Of a stretch of DNA of 43,629 nt, positions 15,522 to 23,236 are shown in pieces. Every line of letters begins with the position of its first letter. Position 1 is the stretch's first letter. Position numbers and translations under genes: made by a program. Under the pieces are notes generated by a model. The model worked only from the letters and a program-made list of their open reading frames with translations, had not been told where the DNA came from and did no database searches. The stretch covers positions 1-43,629 of the forward strand of contig JASJDN010000046.1 of NCBI GenBank assembly GCA_030065205.1, in the 5' to 3' direction. Source of the stretch: Crocosphaera sp. (GTDB lineage Bacteria; Cyanobacteriota; Cyanobacteriia; Cyanobacteriales; Microcystaceae).

Positions 15522-15648
15522 TACCAAATCCGGTTTAGATACCCCCTTTTTAAATTGATACCTTAAAGCTTGAAAACCCTCCTGCCTTCTGCCTCCTGCC
15601 TCCTGCCTCTTCTAGAAGATAAGATAGGTTTAAGAATCGGATTTGGTA
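15522..15648. mobile_element. MITE-like element with internal STRR heptamers
   Basis: Perfect terminal inverted repeats TACCAAATCCG (15522-15532) and CGGATTTGGTA (15638-15648) bound a 127-base noncoding segment. It is flanked by TTA on both sides (15519-15521 and 15649-15651), a plausible target duplication. The centre (15579-15610) holds tandem CTGCCTC/CTGCCTT heptamers of the STRR type. Subterminal bases are also partly complementary (GTTTA near the left, TTTAAG near the right). It has no coding capacity and would depend on a transposase in trans. Confidence 0.7.
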
Positions 15649-15651
15649 TTA

Positions 15652-15860
15652 ATGCGGATATGGCAAGCATATAGCAGTTAAATTTTTAATTAAGGGAGCA
15701 TAATAATTTCGGATACGTCACTTATATTGATATGTGCTAAACCATAAGTAATTGATTCTATCTTTAGCATTATTGTTAGGATAACCAAGATGATAGATAT
15801 AACCCTCTTATAACCTTTTAGCACAGACTCATCAAGACGTTGGTATGAGTATCATAATTT
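15652..15860. other. Intergenic region before the YdcF-like gene
   Basis: About 210 bases of AT-rich sequence with no gene, no strong hairpin and no recognisable riboswitch. It presumably carries the promoter of the downstream gene. Nothing further can be supported. Confidence 0.4.
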
Positions 15861-16454
15861 ATGTTTCTCAAAATCCGTTCTTCCAAACCAGAAGTGAAAG
15901 TTGTTCCCCGTCGAAAACCTAAAAAACGCCTTTTTCCGCTTCTTTGTCTAGCTAGTTTAGGGTTATGGTTGGGTTATAAACAGTTACAGAATTATTTTGT
16001 GCAACCCGAAGCTATTTTTGTGTTGGGAGGCCATGAAGATCGAGAACGGTTTGCCGCTAAATTAGCCCTTGAACACCCTGATTTACCCATTTGGGTGTCT
16101 TCGGGAAGTCCTCAACATTATGTGAGTGAAATTTTTACCAATGCAGGGGTGAGTCAGCATCGCCTTCACCTTGATTATCAAGCGAAGGATACGGTGACTA
16201 ATTTTACCAGTTTGGTTAAGGAATTGAAAGCACAAGGGATCGATAGTGTTTATTTGATTACCTCCGATAATCACATGAATCGTGCCAGAATTATCGGAGA
16301 AATTGTCTTTGGAACCCAAGGAATTGTCCTTAAACCGCTGTCAGTTCCGTCTGATGATTCCCCCGAACCCATTGAAAAAATTGTTAGGGATGGGGGACGA
16401 TCTTTTCTTTGGTTACTAACGGGAAGAACAGGAGAAAAATTATTAGTCCCTTAA
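15861..16454 (+). CDS. YdcF family protein (DUF218)
   Basis: A 197-residue YdcF/SanA/ElyC-type protein. An N-terminal basic stretch (RRKPKKRLF) precedes one membrane helix (PLLCLASLGLWLGYKQL), followed by a periplasmic-type DUF218 domain. The domain has AIFVLGGHEDRERFAAKLAL at its start, then SSGSPQHYV, DTVTNFTSLVKEL and the conserved ITSDNHMNRARII motif. Family members are linked to envelope and peptidoglycan maintenance, though the reaction is not established. It converges with the carotenoid oxygenase gene, with only seven bases between the two stop codons. Confidence 0.88.
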   Translation: MFLKIRSSKPEVKVVPRRKPKKRLFPLLCLASLGLWLGYKQLQNYFVQPEAIFVLGGHEDRERFAAKLALEHPDLPIWVSSGSPQHYVSEIFTNAGVSQHRLHLDYQAKDTVTNFTSLVKELKAQGIDSVYLITSDNHMNRARIIGEIVFGTQGIVLKPLSVPSDDSPEPIEKIVRDGGRSFLWLLTGRTGEKLLVP

Positions 16455-16461
16455 AGATTAA

Positions 16462-17868
16462 TTATCCTTGTTTCCAAATACCATGAAATCCCATTGGAAT
16501 AACATTAGGTAATCCTAAACGACATAACGGACTATTTTCTAACCCTTCACTATCATAAATTCTCAGTTCAGAATGATGATTATGGCCATCGTAAACAACG
16601 GTTAACACCCATCCTTGTTCTGAGTTGGGATGATTGGGAACAAAAATCGGTTCTGAGGGATATCGATTCTCTCCCATATCTGCTACGGTTATTTTCTTTA
16701 ATTTTCGATCATAACGAGCGATCGCGCCAAAAATTTCTTGGGATAAATCTGCGTTATCTCGATGCACGGATAGATAAGTATAACGCCAATTTTGTCCAGT
16801 TTGATGACTAGGAACAATGGGAAAATCTGACCCTCTATCTAATAATTGTTCTTCACGGATGACTTTAGCCGTTTTCGGGTCAATTTCTACTTCCCAAAGG
16901 GTTCCTTTCGCGGGGGTTTTAATGTTTCCTGTAGCAACTTCTTTTAAGTTCTGATTAGTGGCAAAGTCAGTATAACGGACATATTCAATAATAATATTAC
17001 CCGCTTGATTGACATAACCATTACTATAATGCCATTGAAACCAAGGGTTAGCTTTTCCTTTACTAACCAAGGATAAACTATCTCGATCAAAAATTAAAAT
17101 GTCTGTCCCTAGTTTCGGTTTCCATTCCATTGCTTCACTTAAACTAGATAATCCTAATGCAGTGGGTAATAATTTTACACGAATAGGAGGAACAAAAAAG
17201 ACAATGTATGAGCCAGCTAAAGCAAAATCATGGACTAACCGTAAACCTTCTAAGGAATAATCTGATTTTTGAATAACTTTCCCTGTAGCATCACTTGTAT
17301 AAAGATGTAAGGTTACTTTTGCTCCTAAACTAATACCAAAATTATAAATATTGCCTGTTTTTGGATCAATTTTTGGGTGTGCTGAAAAGGGTTGTTTTTC
17401 GGTTAAATTTGCGAGATTATCTAAACCTTGGGTTTCTAAATCATCTAAGTCTAAAGCGTAAGGGTTTCCCCCTTCCCACAAGGCCAGTAATTTTTCAGGC
17501 AAGGCTAAAACAGAGGTGTTGGCAGCGTTTTTAACCTCTTTTCCCCAAGTCTTCCAAAAGGGTCCGGGGACAGTCATACCATAATTCGGATATAAAAACT
17601 GATTGGCTTCGGCTTCGTTTTGATATCCTTTTGTTTGCACATAACGATAGGTCGCTTCTGCCCCTTCTTCTGTTAAATAAATGGCTAAAATTGCCCCATC
17701 TCCATCAAACCAATGACCGACTTTTTGACTTCCTCTTTCTAGTCTTGCTGGTCCATTACGGTATAACGTTCCTCTTAGTCCATCGGGAATTTCTCCTGAT
17801 AATATAGATAAAGGTTGTAAAGGAAATTCTGTGGCTGGTTTTGCGATCGCTTGTGACCAAGTTGGCAT
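16462..17868 (-). CDS. Carotenoid oxygenase (apocarotenoid-15,15'-oxygenase type)
   Basis: A 468-residue non-heme Fe(II) carotenoid cleavage dioxygenase that splits a polyene double bond with O2. The four iron-binding His are recognisable: FSAHPKIDP (about residue 163), LVHDFAL (about 212), FQWHYSNGYV (about 278) and MGFHGIWK at the C-terminus (about 462). The N-terminus IPDGLRGTLYRNGPARLERG and GHWFDGDG are also typical. Length and motifs fit the Synechocystis Diox1/ACO group, which cleaves apocarotenals to retinal-like products; the exact substrate here is inferred. It is a single gene, convergent with the YdcF-like gene and divergent from the alcohol dehydrogenase. Confidence 0.93.
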   Translation of the reverse strand: MPTWSQAIAKPATEFPLQPLSILSGEIPDGLRGTLYRNGPARLERGSQKVGHWFDGDGAILAIYLTEEGAEATYRYVQTKGYQNEAEANQFLYPNYGMTVPGPFWKTWGKEVKNAANTSVLALPEKLLALWEGGNPYALDLDDLETQGLDNLANLTEKQPFSAHPKIDPKTGNIYNFGISLGAKVTLHLYTSDATGKVIQKSDYSLEGLRLVHDFALAGSYIVFFVPPIRVKLLPTALGLSSLSEAMEWKPKLGTDILIFDRDSLSLVSKGKANPWFQWHYSNGYVNQAGNIIIEYVRYTDFATNQNLKEVATGNIKTPAKGTLWEVEIDPKTAKVIREEQLLDRGSDFPIVPSHQTGQNWRYTYLSVHRDNADLSQEIFGAIARYDRKLKKITVADMGENRYPSEPIFVPNHPNSEQGWVLTVVYDGHNHHSELRIYDSEGLENSPLCRLGLPNVIPMGFHGIWKQG

Positions 17869-17972
17869 ATTTTTTATGTCTGAATTTTAATTTTTATCTT
17901 TATTAGTTTAACAGTTCTTCAAGAGAGACTGAATTTGATATAATATATCGTAAAGTTACTATAAAGATTATC

Positions 17973-18974
17973 ATGATTAAAGCTTATGCAGCCCACGAAA
18001 AAGGAGAAGAATTGAAGCCTTTTGAATACGATCCTGGGAAATTAGGCGACGAAACTGTAGAAATTAATGTTGAATATTGTGGAATTTGTCATAGTGATCT
18101 AAGTATGCTAGACAATGAGTGGGAAATGAGCGAATATCCCCTGGTTCCGGGTCATGAAGTGGTGGGAACCGTCAATGCAGTAGGAAAGGGAGTAAAAACC
18201 GTTTCTGTGGGGCAAAAAGTGGGGTTAGGCTGGTTTTCTGGTTCTTGTATGAGTTGTGAGTGGTGTATGGAAGGGGATCATAATCTTTGTCCCGATGCAG
18301 AAAGTACCATTGTCGGTCGTTTTGGGGGATTTGCTGATAAAGTTAGGGCCCATTATAGTTGGGTCATTCCTTTACCTTCAGACATCAATTTAGAAAGTGC
18401 TGGTCCCCTATTTTGTGGAGGTATTACTGTCTTTAATCCTATCATCCAAAGTGGTATTAAATCTACCGATAAAGTGGGTGTGATTGGTATCGGGGGTTTA
18501 GGACATATGGCCCTACAATTTCTCGATGCTTGGGGGTGTGAAGTCACCGCTTTTTCAGGAAGTCCCGAAAAAGAAGAAGAAGCAAGAAAATTAGGTGCCG
18601 ATCATTTTATTAATTCCCGTGAAAAAGATGCTCTAAAAAAAGTAGCAAATTCCTTTGATTTTATTATTTCAACGGTTAACGCTGATCTCGACTGGAATGG
18701 TTATATTAATGCGTTACGTCCCAAAGGAAAATTGCATTTTGTTGGAGTTACACCTAATCCTCTTTCGGTGGCTATTTTTCCTTTAATCTTAGGACAAAAA
18801 ACCGTATCAGCAAGTCCTTTAGGAAGTCCTCACACCATTGGTAAAATGTTAGAATTTGTCCAACTTCATCAGATTGAACCCATGATCGAAGTTTTTCCTA
18901 TAGAACAAGTTAATCAAGCAATGGATAAACTTAAAAATGGTCAACCTCGGTATCGTTTAGTATTGAAAGTTTAA
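17973..18974 (+). CDS. Zinc-dependent alcohol dehydrogenase (CAD/YahK type)
   Basis: A 333-residue medium-chain NAD(P)-dependent dehydrogenase acting on alcohols and aldehydes. The catalytic-zinc region is seen in CGICHSDLS (Cys39) and PGHEVVG (His61-Glu62), and the structural-zinc motif in CMSCEWCMEGDHNLC. The Rossmann motif GVIGIGGLGHMALQF fits the cinnamyl-alcohol dehydrogenase subgroup, to which Synechocystis AdhA (slr1192) belongs. It diverges from the carotenoid oxygenase gene across 104 bases; a link by aldehyde chemistry (apocarotenals) is possible but speculative. A hairpin follows. Confidence 0.93.
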   Translation: MIKAYAAHEKGEELKPFEYDPGKLGDETVEINVEYCGICHSDLSMLDNEWEMSEYPLVPGHEVVGTVNAVGKGVKTVSVGQKVGLGWFSGSCMSCEWCMEGDHNLCPDAESTIVGRFGGFADKVRAHYSWVIPLPSDINLESAGPLFCGGITVFNPIIQSGIKSTDKVGVIGIGGLGHMALQFLDAWGCEVTAFSGSPEKEEEARKLGADHFINSREKDALKKVANSFDFIISTVNADLDWNGYINALRPKGKLHFVGVTPNPLSVAIFPLILGQKTVSASPLGSPHTIGKMLEFVQLHQIEPMIEVFPIEQVNQAMDKLKNGQPRYRLVLKV

Positions 18975-18982
18975 TTAAAAAC

Positions 18983-19009
18983 TGTAGGGTGGGCATTGCT
19001 CACCCTACA
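18983..19009 (+). terminator. Hairpin after the alcohol dehydrogenase gene
   Basis: TGTAGGGTG (18983-18991) pairs perfectly with CACCCTACA (19001-19009), extended inward by two more pairs. It begins eight bases past the stop codon. It shares the GGTGGGCAttG core with the post-pgk and post-ndhE hairpins. The remaining gap up to 19202 holds one HIP1 site and no gene. Confidence 0.6.
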
Positions 19010-19202
19010 AATGTTTAATGTTTAATTATGCCCACTTACTTATCTAAATCGATAGGGGTTTTTATAATATTCATTGACTAGGGGGAAATTAGCGATCGCT
19101 CCTCTAACCCCACACAAACCAATTTTTGTCAAGTATGATGATTTCTCTTTGATCTTTGAGCAAGTTGGGATAAGATGAGGAAAAATTTTTTAAGCATCGA
19201 TC

Positions 19203-20162
19203 ATGTCTCATCTTTCCGTGGTCATTCCTGTCTATAAAGCTGAAAACTGTCTAGATGAACTCTATTCTCGTTTAAAGACTTCCTTAGAGACTATCTCTGA
19301 AGATTTTGAAATTATTTTAGTCGAAGATTGTGGGGGCGATCGCTCTTGGGATCTTATTGTGGAACTTGCCCAGAAAGATCCACGGGTGAAAGGAATTCAG
19401 TTTAGTCGCAACTTTGGTCAACATTATGGGATCACCGCCGGTTTAGATCATTGTAATGGTGATTGGGTAGTGGTTATGGACTGCGATCTACAAGATGCTC
19501 CCGAAGAGATTCCTCGCCTTTATGCTAAAGCACAAGAGGGATACGATGTGGTTTTAGCGAGACGGGGTAAGCGAAAAGATCCCTTTCTTAAACGTTTTAC
19601 GTCCTTGCTTTTTTACAAAACTTTTAATTATCTTGCTGAACTTAATTATGATGCAGAAGTGGGTAATTTTCGGATTATTTCTAGAAAAGTTGTAGATAGC
19701 TTTCTATTGATGCGGGAACAACTCAGATTTTTTGGCGGTTTAGTAGATTGGATGGGCTTTCCCACCGCTAGTATCAATGTGCAACATCAAGAACGATTTG
19801 CTGGAAAAAGTTCTTATACATTTCGTAAGCTTAAAAAATTGGCAACCGATACCATCATCGCCTATTCTGATAAACCCTTAAGATTGTCAATTAAACTCGG
19901 TTTTTTCATCTCTTTTCTGGCTTTTGTTGCTGGGATTTATTTATTTTTAAAAGCCTTAATTTATGGTTCAGTGGTCACTGGATGGAGTAGTCTTATTGTT
20001 TCTTTATACTTTCTAGGAGGTATTATTATTTGTATTTTAGGAATTTTAGGCATTTACTTAGGCAAAACCTTTGATGAAACCAAAAAAAGACCCTTATATT
20101 TAGTTCGAGAATATACGACGAATTGTACAGCCGGTGTTTTAGAAAAACTAAGCAAGAAGTAA
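19203..20162 (+). CDS. GT2 polyprenyl-phosphate glycosyltransferase, ArnC/GtrB-like
   Basis: A 319-residue GT-A family 2 enzyme with LSVVIPVYKAENCLDELY at the start, the NFGQHYGITAGLDHCNGDWV stretch, the metal-binding MDCDLQDAPEEIPRL (DxD at 93-98) and a FAGKSSYTFRKL motif. Two C-terminal membrane helices follow (about 227-250 and 262-288). This layout and length match ArnC and GtrB, which move a sugar from a nucleotide to undecaprenyl phosphate at the inner face of the membrane. The sugar is not stated by the sequence. The next genes are a sugar formyltransferase and a WecE aminotransferase, so a formylated amino sugar is the likely donor. It is the first gene of the operon. Confidence 0.9.
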   Translation: MSHLSVVIPVYKAENCLDELYSRLKTSLETISEDFEIILVEDCGGDRSWDLIVELAQKDPRVKGIQFSRNFGQHYGITAGLDHCNGDWVVVMDCDLQDAPEEIPRLYAKAQEGYDVVLARRGKRKDPFLKRFTSLLFYKTFNYLAELNYDAEVGNFRIISRKVVDSFLLMREQLRFFGGLVDWMGFPTASINVQHQERFAGKSSYTFRKLKKLATDTIIAYSDKPLRLSIKLGFFISFLAFVAGIYLFLKALIYGSVVTGWSSLIVSLYFLGGIIICILGILGIYLGKTFDETKKRPLYLVREYTTNCTAGVLEKLSKK

Positions 20163-20210
20163 TCGTTAGCAAACATAAGTTAAGATACCCAATTCAATGA
20201 GGTTAATTTG

Positions 20211-21092
20211 ATGAAAATAGGTTTATTCATTGCTGGATATAAAGGACTCAATTTTTTAAAAAATATACACCTGGATCATCAGATAGCATGGGTATGTTCC
20301 TATAAAAGTAAAGGAGATATATATGGTTTTTCAGAGGAGATTAAGTCCCTTTGTTTAAAAGAAAATTATACTCTTATCAAACGCCAAAACTGTAATAAGG
20401 AAATGTGGGCATTAGCTGATCTGATTTTTGTCGTTGGATGGCAGTATATTCTACCCAGTATTGATGAAAAATTAATTATTTTTCATGACTCACTTTTACC
20501 TAAGTTTAGGGGATTTTCTCCAACGGTTACTGCTTTAATTAAAGGAGAAAGAACCATTGGAGTGACTGCATTAAAAGCGTCTAATTCTGTAGATACTGGA
20601 GAAATTTATGAACAAAAAAGTATAGAAATTGAACATCCAATCAAAATTAAAGAGGCTTATTTGCGTCTTGCCAAAGCTTATGCAGAAGTAGCCAATAGCA
20701 TTATAGCTAAAACTAATCAGGGAAAACTCACATCAGTTGCCCAGGATGAATCAAAAGCAACTTATAGTATCTGGCGTAACGAAAATGATTATTATATCGA
20801 TTGGAAGTGGGATGCAAAAAAAATCTCTAGATTTGTTTTTGCGCTAGGATGGCCTTATCAATCCGCAAGAACCATTTATCAATCAGAAATTATTTATATA
20901 GATGAGGTTACTGTTATTCAAGATAAATATTTTGAAGATCGTCATCCTGGCAAAATATGGAACCTAAACCAAGGAATGCCGGAAATTATATGTGGTCAAG
21001 GAATGATTCAAATAATTTCAGCCCGAAAAGAAGATCAATCTAGGGTTATTTTTGATAGGGTTAGAGAAAAATTACACTCTAGAGTCCTCTAG
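20211..21092 (+). CDS. Formyltransferase, sugar N-formyltransferase-like
   Basis: A 293-residue N10-formyltetrahydrofolate-dependent formyltransferase of the Fmt/ArnA/FdtF fold. Visible are FHDSLLPKFRGFSP (residues 91-104, catalytic His92), TIGVTALKAS and VDTGEIYEQ (Asp128). The usual Asn two residues before the His is Ile90, a change to note. The C-terminal part is not the tRNA-binding domain of Fmt, so a small-molecule amino sugar is the likelier substrate. Start is ATG 20211 with GAGG eight bases upstream. The next genes include a WecE-type aminotransferase, whose 4-amino sugar product is the probable acceptor. Confidence 0.82.
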   Translation: MKIGLFIAGYKGLNFLKNIHLDHQIAWVCSYKSKGDIYGFSEEIKSLCLKENYTLIKRQNCNKEMWALADLIFVVGWQYILPSIDEKLIIFHDSLLPKFRGFSPTVTALIKGERTIGVTALKASNSVDTGEIYEQKSIEIEHPIKIKEAYLRLAKAYAEVANSIIAKTNQGKLTSVAQDESKATYSIWRNENDYYIDWKWDAKKISRFVFALGWPYQSARTIYQSEIIYIDEVTVIQDKYFEDRHPGKIWNLNQGMPEIICGQGMIQIISARKEDQSRVIFDRVREKLHSRVL

Positions 21093-21132
21093 ATATTTAC
21101 CATTGACTATTAAGAGAGGTCTAAAATTAGCC

Positions 21133-22002
21133 ATGAAAATTTGCAATTCTTGTAATCAACAGTTTATTAATTCAGAATGGAGATGTCCAGTTTGTGGCTA
21201 TGTTCCTAAAACTATTGATAACTACATAGCTTTTGCTCCTGAATTAGCAGAAACAAATGATGGATTTGAAGCTGATTTATTTCCTCAACTTGCTCCTCTG
21301 GAGGCAAAAAATTTTTGGTTTCGTTCCCGTAATCGTCTAATTATCTGGGCGTTTAAACATTACTTTCCAAAAGCAATAAATTTCTTAGAAATTGGTTGTG
21401 GAACTGGATTCGTATTACAAGGAATAGAACGAGCATTTCCTAAACTTACTTTATGTGGGAGCGAAATCTTTATAGATGGGTTAAGTTTTGCTTCTCAACG
21501 TTTATCAAGAACTGAGTTATTTCAAATGGATGCCCGAAAAATTCCTTTTGAAAACGAGTTTAATGTGATTGGGTTGTTTGATGTTTTGGAGCATATTAAA
21601 GAAGATAGAGAGGTTCTCGGTGCAATATATCGAGCAACAACCAAAGGAGGTGGCATCATTCTCACGGTTCCTCAACATCCTTGGCTTTGGAGTCAGGCAG
21701 ATGATTTTGCCCACCATGTCCGTCGATATCGCGGGCAGGAATTAAAAATTAAGGTGGAAAATGCTGGATTTAAAGTGCTAAGGATAACATCTTTTGTTTC
21801 TTTATTGCTTCCCTTAATGCTTGTCTCTCGTTTATCTCAAAAACGACCTAACCAAAATTATAGTATTATGTCTGAATTGAAAATGAGTGGATGGCTCAAC
21901 GCTATTTTGGAACAATTGCTTACGTTAGAGCGCACTATGATTAAATTGGGGGTTTCTTTTCCTGCTGGTGGTTCACTTCTTTTAGTGGCAAGGAAATTAT
22001 AA
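21133..22002 (+). CDS. SAM-dependent methyltransferase with N-terminal zinc ribbon
   Basis: A 289-residue class I methyltransferase. A zinc-ribbon-like head has Cys4, Cys7, Cys18 and Cys21 (CNSCNQQF and RCPVCGY). The SAM motif I FLEIGCGTGFVLQGI lies near residue 85, and FDVLEHIKEDREVL and the LTVPQHPWLW region follow. The upstream TTG at 21052 would overlap the formyltransferase by 41 bases, so ATG 21133, which begins the zinc ribbon, is preferred. The C-terminus has a hydrophobic segment (SFVSLLLPLMLVSRL). Position between sugar-modifying genes suggests methylation of the sugar or glycolipid; the target is inferred. Confidence 0.85.
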   Translation: MKICNSCNQQFINSEWRCPVCGYVPKTIDNYIAFAPELAETNDGFEADLFPQLAPLEAKNFWFRSRNRLIIWAFKHYFPKAINFLEIGCGTGFVLQGIERAFPKLTLCGSEIFIDGLSFASQRLSRTELFQMDARKIPFENEFNVIGLFDVLEHIKEDREVLGAIYRATTKGGGIILTVPQHPWLWSQADDFAHHVRRYRGQELKIKVENAGFKVLRITSFVSLLLPLMLVSRLSQKRPNQNYSIMSELKMSGWLNAILEQLLTLERTMIKLGVSFPAGGSLLLVARKL

Positions 22003-22062
22003 TCATAAAATATTTATAAAGGATAAACCAATTTTTACTATACTAAATCAATCAATGCACCC

Positions 22063-23196
22063 ATGAATAACATCCCTTTTAATAAACCCTTTGCCACTGG
22101 AAAAGAATTTGATTACATCAAACAAGCTATTACTAATGGTCATCTGTCTGGTAATGGTGAATTTACCAAAAAGTGTCAAACTTGGTTCGAGTCAAATATT
22201 GGTTGTCAGAAATCATTGCTAACCCATTCCTGTACAGCAGCATTGGAAATGGCTGCTATTTTAGCTGATATTCAGCCAGGAGATGAAGTCATTATGCCTT
22301 CGTATACTTTTGTTTCTACGGCTAATGCTTTTGTCTTACGGGGTGCTATTCCTGTCTTTGTTGATATTCGCCCCGACACCCTTAACCTCGATGAGTCTAA
22401 AATTGAAGCGGCGATTACTCCTAAAACGAAAGCCATCGTGCCAGTTCATTATGCAGGGGTAGGCTGTGAGATGGCAAAAATTAAAGACATTGCCGAAGAT
22501 TACAACCTATTAGTGATTGAAGATGCGGCTCAAGGGGTCATGTCAAGCTATCAAAATCAACCATTAGGTAGTTTAGGCCATTTAGGAACTATCAGTTTTC
22601 ACGAAACCAAAAATGTTATTTGTGGTGAAGGTGGCGCCTTATTAGTTAACCAACCTGAGTTAATGGAGCGTGCCGAAATTATTTGGGAAAAAGGGACCAA
22701 CCGCAGTCAATTTTTTCGAGGACAAGTGGATAAGTATACTTGGGTTGATATCGGTTCTTCCTATCTTCCGAGCGAAGTCAATGCGGCCTTTTTGTGGGCG
22801 CAACTAGAAGCAGCCGATACCATTACTCAAAAACGCTTAGAAATTTGGGAAACATATCATCAAGCTTTTGCAGACTTAGAAGTACAGGGTCAGGTTCATC
22901 GTCCCATTATTCCTGCTCAATGTCAACATAATGCCCATATGTACTATTTATTAGTACCAGATTTGGATAGCCGTACAAGCCTAATAAACACATTAAAACA
23001 ATACGGAATTTATTCGGTTTTTCATTATGTCCCTCTACATTCTTCTCCCGCAGGAATTAAGTATGGTCGAGTTGATGGTAATTTATCCATAACAGTTGAG
23101 TTGAGTGAACGTCTATTACGTCTCCCTCTATGGGTTAGTATGACGGAAGATAGGGTTATGAAAGTTATTGAAACAGTCTATAAATTTTTCTCATAA
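22063..23196 (+). CDS. wecE: dTDP-4-amino-4,6-dideoxygalactose transaminase (WecE/RffA type)
   Basis: A 377-residue PLP enzyme of the DegT/DnrJ/EryC1/StrS family. It closely follows E. coli WecE: IQPGDEVIMPSYTFVSTANA, FVDIRPDTLNLDESKIEAAI and VPVHYAGVGCEM. The active-site Lys183 is in SFHETKN, with Asp154 (VIEDAAQG) contacting the PLP ring. WecE aminates dTDP-4-keto-6-deoxyglucose to dTDP-4-amino-4,6-dideoxygalactose with glutamate. The formyltransferase two genes upstream could then form the N-formyl sugar. The match is strong for the family; the precise epimer is inferred. Confidence 0.92.
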   Translation: MNNIPFNKPFATGKEFDYIKQAITNGHLSGNGEFTKKCQTWFESNIGCQKSLLTHSCTAALEMAAILADIQPGDEVIMPSYTFVSTANAFVLRGAIPVFVDIRPDTLNLDESKIEAAITPKTKAIVPVHYAGVGCEMAKIKDIAEDYNLLVIEDAAQGVMSSYQNQPLGSLGHLGTISFHETKNVICGEGGALLVNQPELMERAEIIWEKGTNRSQFFRGQVDKYTWVDIGSSYLPSEVNAAFLWAQLEAADTITQKRLEIWETYHQAFADLEVQGQVHRPIIPAQCQHNAHMYYLLVPDLDSRTSLINTLKQYGIYSVFHYVPLHSSPAGIKYGRVDGNLSITVELSERLLRLPLWVSMTEDRVMKVIETVYKFFS

Positions 23197-23236
23197 TTAT
23201 AACAGCATACCATAAATTGAGGCTTATTTCTCCTAC

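Noticed and set aside
17869-17972. Shared regulation of carotenoid oxygenase and alcohol dehydrogenase as a retinoid pathway
   Set aside because: The genes are divergent with a 104-base AT-rich gap, but no shared operator is visible, so a pathway link would be a guess.
21052-21132. Extended TTG start for the methyltransferase
   Set aside because: It would overlap the formyltransferase by 41 bases and add residues unrelated to the zinc-ribbon start.
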